Shown piece after piece: positions 24,171 through 32,033 of a stretch of 32,221 nt of DNA. The position numbers and the translations under genes are program-made. Under the pieces are notes generated by a model, which worked only from the letters and a program-made list of their open reading frames with translations, did no database searches and was not told where the DNA came from. Numbering within the stretch: position 1 is the stretch's first letter; every line of letters begins with the position of its first letter. The DNA is taken from contig JASHOC010000140.1 of assembly GCA_030041305.1 (NCBI GenBank), forward strand, positions 1 to 32,221, in the 5' to 3' direction. The DNA comes from Acidobacteriaceae bacterium (GTDB taxonomy: Bacteria > Acidobacteriota > Terriglobia > Terriglobales > Acidobacteriaceae).

Positions 24171-26744
24171 TCATCGCGGGCTTGCTGCCGTTGCGGTCGC
24201 CGCGGTGAACACGTAGTCGGAACGGACGCTATATTCGCCGTGGTCGGGGAAGACGGTGTACAGGCGGGCATAGATGGTCTCGCCGTTGGTCGGCAGCGTG
24301 GTGTACTTGACCGAGGTGGCTGTTATTACGCCTGTGGAAGAGATGTTGTACGCTCCCACCGTGGTCCCCAGGTAGAGAATGCAGCCGGTAGCCCCACTCC
24401 CGGCGGTCCAGCTGAACGTAACCTGGGAGCCGGGCAGCACCGAACCCGGCGTGGGTGAGGTCAGCGCCGCCGGGGTCTCCTTCTCCGCGGTGAACACGTA
24501 GTCGGAACGGACGCTATATTCGCCGTGGTCGGGGAAGACGGTGTACAGGCGGGCATAAATGGTCTCGCCGTTGGTCGGCAGCGCGAAGTACTTGAGGGAG
24601 GTGGCTGTGATTACGCCTGTGGAAGAGATATCGTACGCTCCCGCCGTGGTCCCCAGGTAGAGGACGTAGCCGATAGCTCCAACCCCGGGGGTCCAGGAGA
24701 CGGTCGCCTGTGGGCCGGACAGCACCGAACCCGGCGCGGGCGAGGTTATCGCCGCCGGGGTCTCCTTCTCCGCAGTCAACACGTAGTCGGAACGGACGCT
24801 ATATTCGTCGCGGTTGGGGAAGACGGTGTAGAGGCGGGCATAAATGGTCTCGCCGTTGGTCGGCAGCGCGGAGTACTCGATGGAGGTGGCTGTGATTAGG
24901 CCTGTGGAGGTGATGTCGTACCCTCCCACCGTGGTCCCCAGGTAGAAGATGTAGCCGGTAGCCCCACTCCCGGCGGTCCAGGTGAACGTCACCTGGGGGC
25001 CGAGCAGCACCGAACCTGGCGTGGGTGAGGTTATCGCCGCCGGAAGCTGGATGGTGTACGCCGCGGTGACCACATTGCTGTCGGCATAGCCTGTGCCGGA
25101 GGCGATGGCCTTGACGGTGACCGAAGATGAGAGAGGGATGGGTCCGGTGTAGGGCGTAGAGGCGGATGTGGGGGTGGAACCGTCGGTGGTGTAGTAGATA
25201 TTGGCGCCGGAGGTTGAGGTGATGCTGACGTTGGTCTGACCGAGGTACGTCCCGGCAGCCGGCTGGAACGCGGGCGTTGCCGCCTGCTGGTACTGAAGGG
25301 ATTGTGCCGCGGAGGTACTTTGCGCGTAATTTGTGTCTCCGCTGTAAGAGCAATCCACCTGGTGGGCCTGGTCGATGAGAGAGGTGAAAAGGGCGTTATC
25401 CAGAAGGGCGCTCGCGGTCTCCACTGGCCCTTCGGGCCACACGTAGGTGGGATAGCCATTGTTAACGAGAACGTTAGCGGCCAGCCCCAGGGCGCCGGTC
25501 CCGGAAAAGTTCCCTGCCGTCAGGGCCAGGACCGGTAAGCCGGTGTCGATCGCGGCCTCGAAAGTGCCGTCGCCGTTGCCAAGGTAGAGGGAGGGGGAGT
25601 AGAGGTCAACGTCTGCGGTGACGATGTCGAGTTTGCCGTTCCCGAGGAAGTCTCCGGCCAGCATTAAGCCTGGTGCGTCAGTCCGGCGCCGTGCGTTGTC
25701 GTAGTAATAGACGGGATTCTGAAATGTGCCGTCGCCGTTTCCGAGTAAGACGGCGATTCCACTGGGACCTGTGCCGATACCGGCCTGCGACAGCACCAAG
25801 TCCTGCTTCCCATCACCGTTGAGGTCCGCTGCGACGATGACAGAGCTGAGCGTGGAGAGAGCGGGGAGGTTGGGACCGATCTTGAAGGCGCCGTCGCCCT
25901 GGCCGAGGAGGACATAGCTGCCAGCTGACCCATTGACGACGAGGTCAGGATAGCCGCTGGAGGTGAGGGTGGCGGCAACGATACTGTACCCCGAGAACGA
26001 GGCGGCGGCGGGCAGGGCGTTGAAGGCGCCATCTCCGTTGCCGAGAAAGACGTAGAGGCCTCCGTACCGCATGATGACGGCGACGTCCAAGTTGCCGTCC
26101 TTGTTGAAGTCGGCGGTGACGACGCTGCCGTACCCTTCGTACGGGTCGCTGGCGAGCGGGTAGAAGCTTTGGGTAAATCCTCCCTTGCCGTCGCCGAGCA
26201 GGATGGAGAGGCCGGGGTCGTTGGCGTAATAGCTCATTGTGGTGACAGCGAGATCCCAGTTGCCGCTGGAAGTGAACTTGCCCGCGACAACGTCATAGGG
26301 TTCATTTGGCAGAGTGATAGGGACAGGGGTTTGGAAGCTGCCGTCCCCTTTGCCGAGGAGAATATAAACATGGTTATCGATTTCTGGCCCCACGGCCAGG
26401 TCGTCTTTCCCATCGCCGTTGAAGTCTGCGGCGGCGATGGATTCGGCCGGGCCGCCCGTGGCCACCACGGGCGAGCCGAAGACTGGAGAGGAGGGCCCCA
26501 AATCGACTGGGCCGAGACTCTGGCCCTCGGTGAGGTCCTTAAAAGTGACCGAGCCAGTGAGCGCGGGGTACCCGTTGTGGGGTGGACCTGACACCGTGCA
26601 GGTCAAATTGAACCCTGCGCCGGGGTTGTAGACGCTGGAGAGCATGGAGGTGGTGGGATCGGTTCCCTGCGCAAACGCGAAGAAAGACAGCAGAACGGGC
26701 GCGGCACAGCGCACCAGCCTGGATACGAATCTGATGGAAAGCAT
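24171..26744 (-). CDS. Secreted FG-GAP/VCBS beta-propeller protein with chitobiase-type and three tandem 95-aa C-terminal domains
   Basis: An 857-aa exported protein. A signal peptide covers about residues 1-25 (LLSFFAFAQG). An Ig-like segment (TCTVSG to SVTFKD) leads into a seven-bladed-propeller-like array of FG-GAP/VCBS repeats between about residues 85 and 420, with repeated calcium-binding DFNGDGKDDLAV and DLNGDGKQDLVL cores and LGNGDGTFQ turns. A chitobiase-like C-terminal domain follows (PAAGTYLGQTNVSITSTSGA, IYYTTDGSTPT), then three copies of a 95-aa Ig/Fn3-like domain (TSPTPGSVLLGPQVTFTWTA to SVRSDYV). The architecture suggests a surface adhesin or glycan-binding protein. The start at 26744 has a GGGGG ribosome site; an in-frame extension upstream is not family-like. 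It stands alone, downstream of a 584-base gap. Confidence 0.9.
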   Translation of the reverse strand: MLSIRFVSRLVRCAAPVLLSFFAFAQGTDPTTSMLSSVYNPGAGFNLTCTVSGPPHNGYPALTGSVTFKDLTEGQSLGPVDLGPSSPVFGSPVVATGGPAESIAAADFNGDGKDDLAVGPEIDNHVYILLGKGDGSFQTPVPITLPNEPYDVVAGKFTSSGNWDLAVTTMSYYANDPGLSILLGDGKGGFTQSFYPLASDPYEGYGSVVTADFNKDGNLDVAVIMRYGGLYVFLGNGDGAFNALPAAASFSGYSIVAATLTSSGYPDLVVNGSAGSYVLLGQGDGAFKIGPNLPALSTLSSVIVAADLNGDGKQDLVLSQAGIGTGPSGIAVLLGNGDGTFQNPVYYYDNARRRTDAPGLMLAGDFLGNGKLDIVTADVDLYSPSLYLGNGDGTFEAAIDTGLPVLALTAGNFSGTGALGLAANVLVNNGYPTYVWPEGPVETASALLDNALFTSLIDQAHQVDCSYSGDTNYAQSTSAAQSLQYQQAATPAFQPAAGTYLGQTNVSITSTSGANIYYTTDGSTPTSASTPYTGPIPLSSSVTVKAIASGTGYADSNVVTAAYTIQLPAAITSPTPGSVLLGPQVTFTWTAGSGATGYIFYLGTTVGGYDITSTGLITATSIEYSALPTNGETIYARLYTVFPNRDEYSVRSDYVLTAEKETPAAITSPAPGSVLSGPQATVSWTPGVGAIGYVLYLGTTAGAYDISSTGVITATSLKYFALPTNGETIYARLYTVFPDHGEYSVRSDYVFTAEKETPAALTSPTPGSVLPGSQVTFSWTAGSGATGCILYLGTTVGAYNISSTGVITATSVKYTTLPTNGETIYARLYTVFPDHGEYSVRSDYVFTAATATAASPR
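24207..25061 (-). repeat. Three tandem 285-bp repeats inside the FG-GAP gene
   Basis: Unit starts at 24207, 24492 and 24777 give a constant period of 285 bp (95 codons). Long blocks are nearly identical at DNA level, for example ACACGTAGTCGGAACGGACG and the following 20 bases in all three copies; differences are scattered single bases. The unit encodes one Ig/Fn3-like domain. Confidence 0.92.
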
Positions 26745-27328
26745 AGAAACCCCCGCGGCCGATGGCAGGCGGCCCGCTGCGCAGCCTTCTGTTCGATATC
26801 TTATGGCGTGGATCGTTTTAAGACGCGGCTGCGGTGAGGATGCGCGTTCGGCATTCCTCAAAATATGGGCCTAAACGTTGGGCCATAATCCAGATCGGCA
26901 GACGCGGCCTATCCGGCGGTCCCTGTTGCTTGTCCGCGTCTGAGCCGGGACGCTACCCGGCGGGGCGTCGCGGACCTGACAGAGGAGCCTTTCGGTTGGA
27001 TTTCGCTGTCGGGCGTGTTGGAGCCCCGGGAGCGCCGGAGGATTGACGGAGGGATTGTAGCGCCGATTGTTCGTCTGTCTTGTGACTGCTGTCACGGCTA
27101 CAGCGTTTTCGATTCTGCTCTCTACAGAATCCGAGATACTGAGTGGCGATTTCCTTAAGGAATCGCCACCTCGCACAATGCCACAATGGCAAGACTTGAA
27201 TCGAGAACGCTCTAGCGGTACGGCCCCGGTCCCCAAAAGCGGATGATCCCCTGTTTTCGACGGGGCTGTAAACTGCCAACTGTCGCGCAAACCCCCGCAT
27301 CCCGTCTCAGACGGGTGAGACATTCGGA
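26745..27328. other. Intergenic region, 584 bases, with palindromes
   Basis: Between pyrC and the FG-GAP gene, both on the minus strand. A near-perfect palindrome lies at 27143-27169 (arms GTGGCGATT and AATCGCCAC, one bulged T) and a short hairpin at 27301-27315 (CCCGTCTCAGACGGG) directly after the pyrC stop. Neither is followed by a U-run. No gene recognised. Confidence 0.5.
27143..27169. repeat. 27-base palindrome
   Basis: GTGGCGATTTCCTT and AAGGAATCGCCAC pair over 13 bp with a single bulged T and TTAA at the centre. It lies about 160 bases downstream of pyrC; a REP-like or protein-binding role is possible. Confidence 0.6.
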
Positions 27329-28630
27329 CTAATCGGGGTTGGCGTAAGCGACATGCCCTTCGCTGATGGTCCAGCGGATTTTGCCCTGCATGGTCCAGCC
27401 GTCGAAGGGCGTGTTTTTTGCTTTGGATTTGGACTCCGTCGCGTGGTAGGTCCACTCCGCATTGGGATCGAAGATGACCAAGTCGGCAAAGCTGCCTACT
27501 GCCAGCGTGCCGCGGCCCTTCAATCCCAAAAGCGCCGCGGGCTGCGCGCTCATGAGGCTCAGCACGCGGCCCAACGGCATCTTCCACTCGCCGTGCAGCC
27601 AGCGCAGACAGAGCCCCAGCGCCGTTTCCAAGCCGGTAATGCCGTTGGGAGCCAACTCGAACTCGATCTCTTTCTCATGCATGGCGTGGGGCGCATGATC
27701 GGTGGCGATGGCGTCCACGACGCCGTCGAGAATGCCCTCGATCATGGCGTCGCGGTCGGCGGCGGAGCGCAGGGGTGGATTCATCTTGGCGTGGGTGTTG
27801 TAGAGCCCGACGTGCTCTTCGGTGAGCAGGAAGTGGTGCGGAGCCACCTCGCACGTGACGCGCAGGCCGTTGCGCCGCGCCTGGCGCACGGCGTTGAGCG
27901 CGGCGGCGGTCGAGGTGTGGGCCACGTGGAGATGGGGGTGGGCGTCGCGTTGCTCGGCGACGAGCCGGATGTCGCGCTCGACGATGGAGGATTCGGCTTC
28001 CGGCGGCATGCCGCGCAATCCCAGCTTGAAGGACACCGGCCCCAGGTTCATTGAAGCGCCCGAGGTCAAACGCGTGTCTTCGGCGTGCTGGATGATGGTG
28101 AGGCCCACGCGAGCCGCCGCAGCCAGGGTTTCGCGCATGGCGCTGTCTTTGAGAATGGGCCTTCCGTCGTCGGTGACGGCGACTGCGCCCGCAGCCTTGA
28201 GCGCCCCGTAGTCGCTGACCGACTCACCTTTCGATCCGCGCGTGGCCGCGGCGATGGGAAAGACGCGCACTTGCGCGCCGCGCTCCGGAGCTTGCATCCA
28301 GCGCGTGATCTCGGGCGAGTCGTTAACCGGCGTGGTGTTGGGCATGGCGGCCACGGCCGTGAATCCGCCGGCGGCGGCCGCGGCCGTTCCGGTGGCGATG
28401 GTCTCCTTGTAGCCCTGGCCTGGCTCGCGCAGGTGAACGTGGATATCGATGAGCCCGGGAGCAACCATGAGACCTGTCGCATCCAGGATCTCGGCGCCTT
28501 CGGCGTTTTTCAGCTTGCCGGGGCTCGCAATCTCCGCCACGCGGCCGTCTTTCAGCAAGAGATCCTTGACCGCGTCCACGCCGGATGCAGGATCGAGCAC
28601 GTGTCCGCCGCGAATGGCCAGCGCTGTCAT
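27329..28630 (-). CDS. pyrC: Dihydroorotase
   Basis: A 433-aa class I amidohydrolase that cyclises N-carbamoyl-L-aspartate to dihydroorotate, the third step of de novo pyrimidine synthesis. The metal-binding HxH is in the motif LIDIHVHLREPGQGYKETI (His64, His66), followed by AMPNTTPVND, the second-histidine region IIQHAEDTRLT, HVAHTSTAAAL, the CEVAPHHFLLTEEH motif and the catalytic ATDHAPHAMHEKEIEFELAP. All active-site motifs are intact, so this is an active PyrC rather than an inactive pseudo-dihydroorotase. The ATG overlaps the stop of pyrB by four bases (ATGA), showing translational coupling. The length fits the DHOase I family that often complexes with aspartate carbamoyltransferase. Confidence 0.96.
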   Translation of the reverse strand: MTALAIRGGHVLDPASGVDAVKDLLLKDGRVAEIASPGKLKNAEGAEILDATGLMVAPGLIDIHVHLREPGQGYKETIATGTAAAAAGGFTAVAAMPNTTPVNDSPEITRWMQAPERGAQVRVFPIAAATRGSKGESVSDYGALKAAGAVAVTDDGRPILKDSAMRETLAAAARVGLTIIQHAEDTRLTSGASMNLGPVSFKLGLRGMPPEAESSIVERDIRLVAEQRDAHPHLHVAHTSTAAALNAVRQARRNGLRVTCEVAPHHFLLTEEHVGLYNTHAKMNPPLRSAADRDAMIEGILDGVVDAIATDHAPHAMHEKEIEFELAPNGITGLETALGLCLRWLHGEWKMPLGRVLSLMSAQPAALLGLKGRGTLAVGSFADLVIFDPNAEWTYHATESKSKAKNTPFDGWTMQGKIRWTISEGHVAYANPD

Positions 28631-29649
28631 GCGCGGCCTCCATTCTCGTGTTTGAGCGCGCGCTCGATCACGGCCATGCGGATGGCGACGCCGTTGGTCA
28701 CTTGTTCGAGGATGGCGGACTGCACGCCGTCGGCCACGCCGGCCGTAATCTCCATGCCGCGAATGATGGGGCCGGGATGCATGACCAGCGCCGCTGGGGA
28801 GTGCGCGGCCAAGCGCTGGCCGGTGAGCTGATAATTTGCTTTGTATTCGTCGAGATCGAGTTGCAAGCCGGCTAGCCGCTCAGCCTGGATGCGCAGCATC
28901 ATGACGGCTTGCGATTGCGCGAGCGCGGCGTCGAAATCGCGCTCGATAGCGATGCCGGAGGCAGAGCGGGCCGCGAGATCCGGCAAGAGCTGGGCGGGGC
29001 CGCACAGAAGCACACGTGCGCCCAGACGCGGCAACAGCAGCATGTTTGAGCGCGCCACGCGGCTGTGCAGGATGTCGCCGACGATGGCCACCGTGACGCC
29101 AGAAAGTGTTTCTTCATCGATGCGCTCGACGGCGGGCCTGAGGTGCGCGAGCAGCGTGCGCAGATCGAGCAGCGCCTGGGTGGGGTGTTCGTGCATCCCA
29201 TCGCCGGCGTTGACTACCGGCAGGCGGGTCGCCGCTTCGAGCAGCCACGCAGCGCCCGAGGAGTTGTGGCGCAGAATGATGGCTTCGGCTCCCAGGGCGC
29301 GCAGGGTAAGGCCGGTGTCTTTGAGCGACTCACCCTTTTCGATGCTGGAGCTGAGGTTCGAAACCAGGGTGGTGTCGGCGCCCAGGGCTTTTGCGGCCAG
29401 CTCGAAGCTGGTGCGCGTGCGCGTCGACGATTCATAGAAGAGCAGCGCCATTCGCCGCTTCAACAGGATGCGGTCGCGCACCAGCGGATCCATGCGCTCG
29501 AGTTCGCTGGCGCGGGCGAGCAAGCGACTCACACCCCCTACGGAAAGGTCAAGCACGGAGAGCAATGATCCGGGGTTAAAAGGAAATGGGGATTCCGGTG
29601 CGGGCGGCGTGGTCAACGGGCGGCGTGCGGCGGTTGCGGTGGGAGTCAT
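28627..29649 (-). CDS. pyrB: Aspartate carbamoyltransferase, catalytic subunit
   Basis: A 340-aa enzyme joining carbamoyl phosphate and aspartate to carbamoyl aspartate, the committed step of pyrimidine synthesis. The carbamoyl-phosphate loop FYESSTRTRTSFELAAKALG lies near residues 71-90, followed by SSIEKGESLKDT, LRHNSSGAAW, the DGMHEHPTQALLDL motif and VAIVGDILHSRVARSN. The C-terminal aspartate domain has MMLRIQAERL and VMHPGPIIRGMEI. No pyrI regulatory gene is nearby, so it is probably not of the E. coli allosteric type. The N-terminus has about 25 extra Pro/Thr-rich residues. It follows pyrR by 147 bases and overlaps pyrC. The ATG at 29649 is preceded by CAGG and a heptamer repeat. Confidence 0.96.
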   Translation of the reverse strand: MTPTATAARRPLTTPPAPESPFPFNPGSLLSVLDLSVGGVSRLLARASELERMDPLVRDRILLKRRMALLFYESSTRTRTSFELAAKALGADTTLVSNLSSSIEKGESLKDTGLTLRALGAEAIILRHNSSGAAWLLEAATRLPVVNAGDGMHEHPTQALLDLRTLLAHLRPAVERIDEETLSGVTVAIVGDILHSRVARSNMLLLPRLGARVLLCGPAQLLPDLAARSASGIAIERDFDAALAQSQAVMMLRIQAERLAGLQLDLDEYKANYQLTGQRLAAHSPAALVMHPGPIIRGMEITAGVADGVQSAILEQVTNGVAIRMAVIERALKHENGGRA

Positions 29650-29655
29650 GTAACC

Positions 29656-29676
29656 TGCTAGCTCCTAGCTACTAGC
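29656..29676 (-). repeat. Three 7-bp tandem repeats at the pyrB ribosome site
   Basis: Read on the plus strand the units are TGCTAGC, TCCTAGC and TACTAGC, a perfect seven-base period with only the second base varying. They start six bases upstream of the pyrB ATG; one unit includes AGGAG on the coding strand. Confidence 0.6.
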
Positions 29677-29796
29677 TTCAATCTGTGGTGCGGCGGATTC
29701 GATTCACTTCAACTCTGCTCAGGGCCTGCCAAAATGGAACAACCTCCTCAAGTCAGTCGACGCGGCGCCAGGAGCGAGCGGCTAGAAGCTCAATCG

Positions 29797-30366
29797 TCAT
29801 ACCACTTTCTCCACGAGCAACACCTGCTCCGAGTCATCCACCTCGTGAAACTTGACTTCGATAATTTCGCGGCTGCTGGTGGGCACGTGCTTGCCGACGT
29901 AGGTCGCCTCGATGGGCAGTTCGCGGTGGCCGCGGTCAATCAAAACGCAGAGTTGCACGCGGCGCGGGCGGCCGTGATCGAAGAGCGCGTCGAGCGCGGC
30001 GCGCACGGTGCGGCCCGTGTAGAGCACATCATCACAAATCACGACGTCCCGACCCTCGACGTCGAAGCCGATCGAGCCGGGCGTGACCACCGGGCGGATG
30101 CCTGCGGTAGACAAATCGTCGCGGTAAAACTGAATGTCGAGGATGCCCGTATCGACGGGCCGCTTTTCGATGTTGGAGATGAGCTTGCCCAGCCGTTCTG
30201 CCAGCGGAATGCCGCGGCGCTTGATGCCGATGAGGCCCAAATCCTCACTACCGTTGCTCTTCTCGACGATTTCATGCGCCAGCCGCACGAGGGTGCGTTC
30301 GATCTCGGAGGCCGACATGAGGCGGCCCTTCACGCGCAAGCTGGACTTGGACACGGTTTCATTCAT
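29797..30366 (-). CDS. pyrR: Bifunctional pyr operon regulator / uracil phosphoribosyltransferase PyrR
   Basis: A 189-aa PRPP-binding protein. In Bacillus, PyrR binds pyr mRNA when UMP is abundant and promotes attenuation, and also converts uracil plus PRPP to UMP. Family motifs are clear: IERTLVRLAHEIVEK, LGLIGIKRRGIPLAERL, DIQFYRDDLSTAG, the PRPP loop VVICDDVLYTGRTVRAALDA, LCVLIDRGHRELPIEATYVG and the C-terminal KHVPTSSREIIEV. It is first in pyrR-pyrB-pyrC. The start at 30366 matches the family N-terminus, although the ribosome site is weak; an inner Met at 30318 is an alternative. I do not see an obvious anti-terminator/terminator pair in the 147 bases before pyrB, so regulation may act at translation, or ahead of pyrR. 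Confidence 0.94.
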   Translation of the reverse strand: MNETVSKSSLRVKGRLMSASEIERTLVRLAHEIVEKSNGSEDLGLIGIKRRGIPLAERLGKLISNIEKRPVDTGILDIQFYRDDLSTAGIRPVVTPGSIGFDVEGRDVVICDDVLYTGRTVRAALDALFDHGRPRRVQLCVLIDRGHRELPIEATYVGKHVPTSSREIIEVKFHEVDDSEQVLLVEKVV

Positions 30367-30727
30367 TGCATTGGCTCTTGCCGGATGATACGAGGGCCTG
30401 CCGCCTGAGGGCAAGTTGTGGAGAAGAAGCAAAAAAGGAGCCTTCAGCTTTTACGGCAGTTTAGGAAATCATGTGGGGTCGCGAGAATCGTGCAGGGTCG
30501 CTGCCCCTTCCATCCCAGCTTGAGGTCGCGTCGGCTCGGCTTCTCCGGTTTCTGTCTACAGCATTTCCAAAACCGCTATGGCTCTCAGCTTTTGGCGATT
30601 CGTGCTGGTTTTTCGGATTTGTGGTCTTGCGGAGCGCGGGTCAGCCCGATCCGGAGCGCATTTCTCGACGGCGGTTGCGATGGAAAATCAAAGAGGTGTC
30701 GGCCAAGCGCTGGAAACTGGCAGCGCT
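30367..30727. other. Intergenic region, 361 bases, holding MITE-like copy 2 and a hairpin
   Basis: It separates pyrR from the zinc-ribbon membrane gene. Besides the element at 30456-30576, an 8-bp inverted repeat (AAGCGCTG at 30705-30712, CAGCGCTT at 30721-30728) lies at the 3' end of the membrane gene; it may weakly end that transcript but has no U-run. Confidence 0.5.
30456..30576 (+). repeat. Dispersed MITE-like element, copy 2 (121 bp)
   Basis: Same orientation and same design as the copy at 6294-6421. Ends GCAGTTTAGGAA and TTCCAAAACCGC pair imperfectly (two mismatches), so this copy is more decayed than copy 1. It keeps ATCATGTGGGGTCGC, AGAATCGTGC, CTCGGCTTCT and CTACAGCA. It carries no open frame of its own and lies just upstream of pyrR. 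Confidence 0.78.
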
Positions 30728-31402
30728 TTACGTTTCCGGCCGCCGTTTTTTGACCTGCATGCGTGCGCCCAGGGCGCCTCCGGCAATCGAGAAAAGCAGC
30801 AGCGCCGCGGTGAGCAGCGCCATGCCGCACAAAAACGAGCCGGCGCGGCCCTCGGGCGAAAGCAGCATGATCTTGAGCAGATGGATCGACTGGGTGTCAG
30901 CGCCCATGGCGGTCCATTGGCTCACCTGATGGCCGACACTGGTTTCCCAAAGGTCGTCGAACATCCTACCTTCATGGAGCCAGAAGCGCATCGCGTAGAG
31001 GGTGACGGCGGTGGTCGCTGCGGCGATCCATCCGCCCACAATCCCGGCGACGAAGCCGATGCGCGCTCCCGCGCCGGTGGTGATCCACGGTGGGCGCTGA
31101 GTGCGCGTATAGAGGCTGACCGCCCATGCACTGGCCAGGGGCATGAGCAAAAAACCCAGAAAACTCAATGGAGAGAAGAAGGAGCACAACATTCCAGCCG
31201 GTACGGCAACGGCTAATGCCGAGCGCAAGGCCGGCTTCCACGCAATGCTGCCGGCTTCGCGCACCGCCTCATTCCAGCGCGCTGGCTGGTCAGCCTCTGC
31301 AGCCGCCTCCGCAACGTAGACAAGTTGCGGCAGGCCGCAGACGGGACAGAAACACGCGCCAGCCTCTACTGCCTGGTGGCAGCGGCTGCAAGTCAACTCC
31401 AT
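30728..31402 (-). CDS. Zinc-ribbon membrane protein of unknown function
   Basis: A 224-aa protein. The N-terminus has a zinc-ribbon with Cys5, Cys8, Cys19 and Cys22 (LTCSRCHQAVEAGACFCPVC) in the style of small cytoplasmic zinc ribbons. The rest is membrane: hydrophobic segments at about residues 60-80, 80-100, 112-137 and 188-213, giving four helices, with an acidic/aromatic loop between the third and fourth. I do not recognise the family; similar zinc-ribbon plus transmembrane proteins are common in Acidobacteria without assigned function. Its ribosome site is weak. It is the last gene before the region that contains the integration boundary, and is transcribed toward pyrR. Confidence 0.75.
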   Translation of the reverse strand: MELTCSRCHQAVEAGACFCPVCGLPQLVYVAEAAAEADQPARWNEAVREAGSIAWKPALRSALAVAVPAGMLCSFFSPLSFLGFLLMPLASAWAVSLYTRTQRPPWITTGAGARIGFVAGIVGGWIAAATTAVTLYAMRFWLHEGRMFDDLWETSVGHQVSQWTAMGADTQSIHLLKIMLLSPEGRAGSFLCGMALLTAALLLFSIAGGALGARMQVKKRRPET

Positions 31403-31539
31403 ATTAAAAGCCTATAGCATTCCCGCCCGCGCAGCGCGAAAATCGGCGCGGTTAAGCGGTACTGGAGACACACATCACCCGTCCTCGCCGAAAACGGCGG
31501 AAAAACAGAGGTGAGGAAGGCCCGGGAAACTGAGGTGAG

Positions 31540-31743
31540 TTAGTTTTTATGGGTCATGGTTTTCCGGCGCAATCTCGCGTCACGCCAGATTCTGGGAAGC
31601 TGAAACAGGGGGGCGTGACCTCGCCGCAGACAATCGCGGCATCGCACAGGGTATTCAAAAGCAAGCAGATGCGTAATATCCCGGCCGCGAAAGCGCGAAC
31701 TACGGAAATCGTCACCCCCGCACAAACTACAAGAGAAGCGCAT
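31540..31743 (-). CDS. Small CxxC-CxxC zinc-ribbon protein, hypothetical
   Basis: A 67-aa protein with two cysteine pairs, Cys5/Cys8 (FSCSLCGGDDFR) and Cys36/Cys39 (VRCRDCLRRG), 27 residues apart and separated by an aromatic/basic stretch (RFRGRDITHLLAFEYP). This pattern recalls a family of small zinc-ribbon proteins that occurs in many acidobacterial genomes and has no assigned function. The start at 31743 is chosen because the first residues then lead straight into the first pair; a 33-residue extension upstream has no such support, and no good ribosome site is visible for either start. The gene is near the presumed edge of an integrated element, so it might belong to the flank. Confidence 0.6.
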   Translation of the reverse strand: MRFSCSLCGGDDFRSSRFRGRDITHLLAFEYPVRCRDCLRRGHAPLFQLPRIWRDARLRRKTMTHKN

Positions 31744-31867
31744 ATTTGAGGCGATGCCGGGAAGATGGGGAAAGTTGCATACTTTGGCGGGGTGCGGAAC
31801 GGAAAGCCAAAGAGCCGATCGGGGCCAATTCGTTTCCTCCAAGTCACGTTTGGCCGGTGAACCAAAG

Positions 31868-31896
31868 TCGCGGTTCGACTCCCGCCGCCTCCACCA
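31868..31896 (+). other. Displaced tmRNA/tRNA 3'-end-like sequence, candidate att site
   Basis: The sequence GGTTCGACTCCCGCCGCCTC followed by CACCA is that of the T-arm and acceptor 3' half of tmRNA or a tRNA, ending in CCA at 31896. The stem before the loop lacks one G (CGCGGTTC in place of GCGGGTTC), and nothing upstream folds into the matching 5' half or contains a tmRNA tag. It is followed by an integrase-like gene 137 bases downstream, as expected for an attachment site left by integration into the 3' end of an RNA gene. Confidence 0.6.
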
Positions 31897-31953
31897 ACTC
31901 TAAGTTACTTATTTTCAGCAGCTTATCTTCCACGGTCGAATCTGAGGGGCATT

Positions 31954-31973
31954 TTTGTACGTAATTTGTACGT
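31954..31973. repeat. 9-bp direct repeats, candidate recombinase arm sites
   Basis: TTTGTACGT occurs at 31954-31962 and 31965-31973, spaced 11 bases start to start, about one helical turn. The pair is framed by GGGGCA (31946-31951) and TGCCCC (31974-31979). It sits between the candidate att site and the integrase start. Confidence 0.55.
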
Positions 31974-32033
31974 TGCCCCCTTTTGACCGAGTCCGAAACA
32001 GCGGGCAATCTCACCTGAAGAAGTGGGAGCCCG

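Noticed and set aside
31540..31896. Complete tmRNA gene ending at the CCA at 31896
   Set aside because: No tmRNA 5' half, no tag-peptide frame and a mismatched T-stem; only the 3' end is present.
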